In this document: one piece after another, positions 58,435 through 64,000 of the stretch
How positions within the stretch are numbered: position 1 is the first letter of the stretch
Layout: every line of letters begins with the position of its first letter
Assembly: GCF_018294505.1 (NCBI RefSeq)
Contig: NC_057795.1
Span: forward strand, 520,753,512 to 520,817,511
Length of the DNA: 64,000 nucleotides
Direction: 5' to 3'
DNA from: Triticum aestivum
Lineage: Eukaryota > Streptophyta > Magnoliopsida > Poales > Poaceae
Program-made: the position numbers and the translations under genes
Notes under the pieces: generated by a model
What the model was told of the DNA's origin: nothing
Database searches by the model: none
The model's input: only the letters and a program-made list of their open reading frames with translations

Positions 58435-60688
58435 TCATGAGAGAAGTTTAGTCAACGGGTCTGTCACATTCAGAGCCGTATGTATTTTGCAAATATTCTA
58501 TGTCTACAATGCTCTGCACGGAGCTACTCTAGCTAATTGCTCCCACTTTCAATATGTATCCAGATTGAGACTTAGAGTCATCTGGATCGGTGTAAAAGCT
58601 TGCATCGATGTAACTCTTTACGACGAACTCTTTTATCACCTCCATAATCGAGAAACATCTCCTTAGTCCTCACTAAGGATATTCTTGACCTCTGTCCAGT
58701 GATCTACTATTAGATCAAAATTGTATTCCTTTGTCAAACCAGGGCAGAGTATACAATAGGTCTGGTCCATAGCATGGCATACTTTTATAGAACCTATGAC
58801 TGATGCATAGGGAATGACTTTCATTCTCTTTCTATTTTCTGTCGTGGTCGGGATTTGAGTCTTACTCAATGCCATACCTTTGCAACAAAGGCAAGAACTC
58901 TTTCTTTGACTGTTCCATTTTGAACAACTTCAAAATCTTGTCAAGGTATGTACTCATTGAAAATCTTATCAAGCGTCTTGATCTATCTCAATAGATCTTG
59001 ATGCTCAACATGTAAGTAGTTTTACTGAGGTCTTTCTTTGAAAAACTCCTTTCAAACATTCCTTTATGCTTTCCAGAAAATTCTACATCATTTCCGATCA
59101 ATAATATGTCATTCACATATACTTATCAGAAAGGCAGTAGTGCTCCCACTCACTTTATTGTAAATACAGGCTTCATCGCAAGTCTGTATAAAACTATATG
59201 CTTTGATCAACTTATCAAAGCATATATTCCAACTCCGAGATGCTTGCACCAGTCTATAGGTGGATCGTTGGAGCTTGCACATTTTGTTAGCACCTTTAGG
59301 ATTGACAAAACCTTCTGGTTACATCATATACAACTCTTCTTTAAGAAAACCATTAAAGAATGCAGTTTTGACATCCATTTGCCAGATTTCATAAAATGTG
59401 GCAATTGCTAACATGATTCGGACAGACTTTAAGCATCGATACGAGTGAGAAAAAAACTCATCATAATCAACATCTTGAACTTGTCGAAAACCTTTTTCAA
59501 CAAGTCGAGCTTAGTAGATAGTAACACTACTATGAGTGTCCGTCTTCCTCTTGAAGATCCATGTATTTAACATGGCTTGCTGATCATCGAGCAAGTCAAT
59601 CAAAGTCCATACTTTGTTCTCATACATGGATCCCATCTCAGATTTCATGGCCTCAAGCCATTTCGCGGAATATGGGCTCATCATCGCTTCCTCATAGTTC
59701 ATAGGTTCATCATGGTCTAGTAACATGACTTCTAGAACAGGATTACCATACCACTTTGGTGCGGATCTTATTCTGGAAGACCTATGAGGTTCGGTAGTAA
59801 CTTGATCTGAAGCTTCATGATCATCATCATTAGCTTCCTCACTAATTGGTGTAGGAATCACAGGAACTGATTTCTGTGATGAACTACTTTCCAATTCGGG
59901 AGAAGGTACAATTACCTTATCAAGCTCTACTTTCCTTCCACTCACTTCTTTCGAGAGAAACTCCTTCTCTAGAAAGGATCCATCTTAGCAACGAATAACT
60001 TGCCTTCGGATCTGTGATAGAAGGTGTACCCAATAGTTACCTTTGGGTATTCTATGAAGACGCACTTCTCCGATTTGGGTTCGAGCTTATCAGGTTGAAA
60101 CTTTTTCACATAAGCATCGCAGCCCCAAACTTTAAGAAACGACAACTTTGGTTTCTTGCCAAACCACAATTCCTAAGGCGTCATCTCAACAGATTTTGAT
60201 GGTGCCCTATTTAAAGTGAATGCAGTTGTCTCTAATGCATAACCCCAAAACGATAGTGGTAAATCGATAAGAGACATCATAGATCGCACTATATCCAATA
60301 AAGTACGGTTATGACGTTCGGACACACCATTAAGCTGTGGTGTTCCAGGTGGCATGAGTTTGTGAAACTATTCCACATTGTGTTAATTGAAGACCAAACT
60401 CGTAACTCAAATATTCTTCTCCATGATCAGATCGTAGAAACTTTATTTTCTTGTTACGATGATTTTCCACTTCACTCTGAAATTGTTTGAACTTTTCAAA
60501 TGTTTCAGACTTCTGTTTCATTAAGTAGATATACTCATATCTGCTCAAATCATATTGTGAAGGTCAGAAAATAACGATACCCGCCACGAGCATCAACACT
60601 CATTGGACCGCATACATCAGTATGTATTATTTCCAATAAGTCACTAGCTCGTTCCATTGTTCCGGAGAACGGAGTTTTAGTCATCTTG
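58435..60688 (-). pseudogene. pol: pol of the Angela-type element (integrase-RT-RNase H), broken
   Basis: Read right to left. The integrase core has IIHTDVCGPM, then LRSDHGEEYLSYE and NGVSERHN for the D, D and E. The frames continue with LSFLKVWGCDAYVKKF and the RT start (YEEAMMSPYSAKWLEAMKSE, WIFKRKTD). Further RT is present but riddled with stops. The catalytic motif near 59108-59119 reads YVND instead of YVDD. RNase H is partly deleted between about 58590 and 58510. The last codons read DPLTKLLS before TGA at 58435. Fully non-functional. Confidence 0.85.
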
Positions 60689-60968
60689 TGTAACACCCAC
60701 GATGCGGCTATATCTCCCACGTGTCGAAGCACGACTTAGAGGCATAACCGCATGGTGGTTTTGTCGCAAGAAGGGTCATCTTCACACAATCCCATGTAAT
60801 GAACAAGAATGGGATAAAGAGAGTTGGCTTACAATCGCCACTTCACACAATACATAATTTAAGATCATACATCATTCAGAATACACTCATAGACTGGCTA
60901 CGGTCAAGTTCAAATGAAAAGAAGACAACCCCAAATGCTAGATCCCCGATCGCCCTGACTGGGCTCCA

Positions 60969-61072
60969 CTACTGATCATCTGGAAATGATACATAGTAAC
61001 GACCAAGGGCCTCATCAAATTCCCACTTCAGCTCAGTTGCGCCATCTGCGCTGGTATCCTCGGCACCTGCAT
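60969..61072 (-). other. Terminal exon-like segment in LTR F
   Basis: After the acceptor ATACCAAAACAG on the minus strand. In phase 1 it reads DAGAEDTSADGATELKWEFD then EALGRYYVSFPDDQ and TAG (60969-60971). Confidence 0.45.
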
Positions 61073-61440
61073 CTGTTTTGGTATAATCTGTGAGCCACGG
61101 GGACTCAGCAATCTCACACCCACGAGATCAAGACTATTTAAGCTTATAGGTAGGAAAAAGGGTAATATGGTGGAGCTGCGGCAAGCGCTAAGCATATATG
61201 GTGGCTAACATACGCAAGTGAGAGCGAGAAGAGAAGCAATGCGTCGGTCGAGAAGCTAGAAATGATCAAGAAGTGATCCTGAAACTACTTACGTCAAGCA
61301 TAACTCAAACCGTGTTCACTTCCCGGACTCCGCCGAGAAGAGACCATCACGGCTACACACGCGGTTGATGCATTTTAATGAAGTCAAGTGTCAAGTTATC
61401 TACAACCGGACATTAACAAATTCCCATCTGCCTCATAACT

Positions 61441-61482
61441 GCGGGCACGGCTTTCGAAAGATTATATACCCTGCAGGGGTGT
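61441..61482. repeat. Block shared between LTR F and LTR D
   Basis: GGGCACGGCTTTCGAAAGAT then TACCCTGCAGGGGTGT. Same order and similar spacing as 45861-45908. Confidence 0.6.
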
Positions 61483-62310
61483 CCCAACTCAGCCCATCAC
61501 AAGCTCTCACGGTCAAGAAGGATATACCTTCTCCCGGGAAGACCCGATCAGTCTCGGAATCCCGGTTCGCAAAACATTTCGACAATGGTAAAACAAGACC
61601 AGCAAAGCCGCCCGATGCGCCAACAAATCCCGATAGGAGCTGCGCATATCTCGTTCTCAGGGAAACACCGGATGAGACTAGCTACGAGTAAAACCAGCCC
61701 TCAAGTTTCCCCGAGGTGGCCCCGCAGGCAGCTCAGTTCGGGCCAACACTCGAAGGAGCACTGGTCCAAGGGGGGGTTAAAATAAAGATGACCCTTGGGC
61801 TCGTGAAAACCCAAGGGAAAAGGGCTTAGGTGGCAAATGGTAAAACCAAGTTTGGGCCTTGCTGGAGGAGTTTTATTCAAAGCGAACTATTAAGGGGGTC
61901 CCATAAATCACCCAACCGTGTAAGGAACGCAAAATCAAGGAACATAACACTGGTATGACGGAAACTAGGGCAGCAAGAGTGGAACAAGTCACCAGGCATA
62001 AGGCTGAGCCTTCCACCCTTTACCAAGTATATAAGGTGCATTAATTTTAATAGGAGATATTGTGATATCCCAAAATATCCATGTTCCGACCAGGAACAAA
62101 CTTCATCTTCACCTGCAACTAACAATGCTATAAGAGGGGCTGAGCAAAAGTGGTGACATAGCCAAACAACGGTTGCTAGGACAGGTTGGTTAGAGGTTTG
62201 ACATGGCAAAAGGGAGGCATGGTAAACAAAGGCAGGTAGAGCTAACATAGCGATAGAGCGAGTACTAGCAAGCAAAGATAGAAGTGATATCGAAGGTATG
62301 GTCATCTTGC

Positions 62311-62394
62311 CTGCAAGGTTCTCAAAGTTGTCGATGGCTTGATCCTCGTTAGCGTACTCAACAGGTTCCTCGTGCACGTACTCGTCTCCCGGCT
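62311..62394 (-). other. Acidic exon-like segment in LTR F
   Basis: 84 nt on the minus strand between GCCTTGGGTAG and the donor TTGCAG|GCAAGA. It reads EPGDEYVHEEPVEYANEDQA then IDNFENLA, phase 1 in and phase 1 out, fitting the segment at 61072. Confidence 0.45.
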
Positions 62395-63047
62395 CTACCC
62401 AAGGCAAGAACACAAGCAAAGGAACCACAATAAATCATGGTGCAATGCACAAGCAAAATGATGCAATACATGTCATGATATGCGAGATGTGATATGCAAA
62501 GCGTATGCGTGCTTCGGAAGGAAAGATGATGAACAAGGCATCAACTTGGCAAACCAAGTATGCCGCTGGAAAGATGAGATAATTTTGGTTGAAATTGATA
62601 TAAGGATCACCGGATTCAGGTGCACGGTTTGCAAATGACAAGCACGACAAGATATGATGCAAACTGCTTAAAACAGCAACATAGATTGAGATGACATGTT
62701 CATGAACTTGCTCAAATGCAGAATCTAATGCCACCACTGGATTGGTGGGATTTTTCTACCCCAAAAACATATATAATATGTTAGGGTTGCTGTAGAAAAA
62801 TCATCACAAATGCACTAAGATAAAACCTGCCCTAAATGGAATATGACAGAAATGGCATTTTCCATATTTGGAAACGTCCAGAAATGGACTTGCCCCAAAT
62901 GGATAGATTCCATATGCCAGAAATGGAATATTCGCTGGGAACAACAATAAAAAAACAAACAGGGGCTAAGGGAGGATGACAGGTGGGGCCACCCTGTCAT
63001 ACTCACACATGGTGCAAAGAAACAGAAAAAAAAGGGGGAAGGATAAG

Positions 63048-63120
63048 GCACCCGCGGGGGATCGAACCCGGGTCTCCCCGGTGTGGTTCTACATAGCCAA
63101 CCACTCGGCTAGGTAGGGCT
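63048..63120 (-). other. tRNA-like segment inside LTR F
   Basis: Minus strand carries TAGCCGAGTGGTTGGCTA (A-box and D-arm like) and, about 35 nt later, GGGTTCGATCCCC (B-box and T-loop like). The acceptor and anticodon stems do not pair, so it is not a functional tRNA. It looks like a fossil of a serine/leucine-type tRNA or a Pol III-promoter-like remnant. Confidence 0.45.
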
Positions 63121-64000
63121 ACTGATAATAAAAGGGGTTCGGCCCCTTTAGAGATACCAGATCGAGCTCCTCTGTTACAAACAGAGAAGACGACAGCGCC
63201 AGCGAGGGCAACAGTGGCAACCAGCGGGGCACAGGGACTCCGGCGGGCGTGTGGGAACATGTGAAGGCGCGGGAGCGCGTGGCTGCTGCTTGTGGAGTCG
63301 CGCGTGCGCGTGTGCTCGGGCACGAGCGGAACAGCGGAGGTGCCGGGCGAAGCGAGCGGCAGAAGGAGCTCGTCGGAGCTGCGGGAGGCTTGAAGTGTGC
63401 GCGTGAGACGTGAACGAGTGGCGCGAGCGAGCTACGGGAGCACGACAGAGGGGATCCAAAGCGGGGACACGCAAACACGCACGGTCAAACAGCACTGCAC
63501 AAATAAATTCAGAGATCGCCGGAGCACTGCGAGCGCGGGGAAGACATGGATCGGCTGAGTTCTACGCGTGCCTACATGCCATGGGAAGGATGGGAGAGGG
63601 AGGTGCATTACCAAGCTCACCCAAGGACACGATGTGGTCGACGGAGACGAGCCGGCAGCGACGAAGTGGAGCTTTGAATCCTTGGCGCGGTCCTGACCGA
63701 GAGGACGATGGAAGTAGAGGACGTCGAGGAACTCGTCGTCCGGGGCACCGTAGTCGACTCGTGGAGGAAGACGACGACGAGGAAGAAGAAGGACACGATA
63801 TACGGGGGTGAGGGTGACCCGAGAGCACGCCGGCGACGAGGTGCGCTCTCAGGTGCGCTCGGGACGGAGCGGTTGCGGTGGATCTGGTGGTTCTACTCAC
63901 CTGGCAGCGGCGATGAGAGGAAGAGGGAAACCCTAGGGGGCGTGTGGACAAGGAGAGGGGTTAAAAGGGGGGCCAGGGCGACGGGTGGAGCACGGCATTG

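Larger units (their letters stand above)
56501..60688 (-). mobile_element. Angela/WIS/BARE-1-type copia element E, 5' part cut
   Basis: Minus strand. The 3' LTR is at 56501-58232, then the 3' untranslated repeats, then RNase H, RT and integrase read right to left. The element is interrupted within the region just before the integrase core by LTR F at 60689. The rest (protease, gag, 5' LTR) would lie to the right of F. Recognition rests on the LTR start (GGAAATATGCCCTAGAGGCA) and the polyprotein pieces. Confidence 0.88.
60689..64000 (-). mobile_element. LTR F of an unidentified large gypsy-type element (partial)
   Basis: Begins TGTAACACCCACGATGCGGC inside the Angela-type pol, after TCTTG (60684-60688, one possible duplication copy), and runs past the window edge. 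It has no second terminus or coding domains, consistent with a long LTR of more than 3.3 kb. The minus strand looks like the sense strand: a GC-rich segment with good donors (GCTGCCAG|GTGAGT at 63901), then acidic exon-like segments. I recognise the sequence type as very common in wheat but cannot name the family. Confidence 0.75.

Noticed and set aside
61877..62737. Two minus-strand frames in LTR F (183 and 100 codons) as genes
   Set aside because: The first only contains the acidic exon-like segment followed by intron-like sequence; the second has no domain. Neither has a credible promoter or full coding character.
63048..63120. A functional tRNA gene
   Set aside because: Acceptor and anticodon stems do not pair and there is no clear anticodon loop; listed only as tRNA-like.

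Overview
The window is grass nuclear DNA, almost certainly Triticeae (wheat, Aegilops or barley relatives). It is dominated by large nested LTR retrotransposons of types I recognise as typical of Triticeae: a Maximus-type Sirevirus, an Angela/WIS/BARE-1-type copia element and Athila-lineage Ty3/gypsy copies with TGATACGTCC... LTR ends. The only convincing host gene is one intact, intronless F-box/DUF295 gene (4680-5768, minus strand).

Layout, left to right. 1-1368 is the outer end of an Athila-type LTR cut by the window edge. 1369-8164 is the host gene island: a CACTA-like repeat patch, a PIF/Harbinger-type element (3031-4371, TSD TTA) carrying a decayed transposon ORF1, the F-box gene, and a small MITE (6310-6489) nested inside an older fold-back element. 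From 8165 to the right edge everything is LTR retrotransposon.

The retrotransposons form a tree whose joints are mostly supported by target-site duplications (TSDs). A Maximus-type element M starts at 8165. At 15208-53383 it is split by Athila-type element A (minus, TSD CATTC). The 5' LTR of A is split by a sister copy B (24220-52247, minus, TSD GGATA/GGGTA). B is split twice: by a chromodomain-bearing gypsy element C (30083-43892, plus, TSD CTTCA) and by a 4.08 kb solo LTR D (44681-48760, TSD GGTTA). M resumes at 53384 with an env-like/accessory gene that has its own TATA box and 5' UTR intron. That gene is cut at 56501 by Angela-type element E (minus). E is in turn cut at 60689 by an LTR element F that runs off the window.

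How the parts work together: these are gag-protease-RT-RNase H-integrase cassettes, nearly all dead through stops, frameshifts or insertion. B is the best preserved. Removing C and D with one TSD copy each leaves a coding length exactly divisible by three, with a single in-frame TAG. The most interesting signal is inside the long LTRs of three different elements (C, D, F). Each carries a short, mostly acidic, exon-like segment ending in a CAG|GCAAG splice donor, a 1.2-1.5 kb GC-AG intron, and a terminal exon-like segment that continues the same reading phase to a stop. A second candidate is a 302-303 bp intron placed 12 nt after the pol stop in both A and B, leading to a small coiled-coil ORF. 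All calls come from reading the sequence; no database search was possible.
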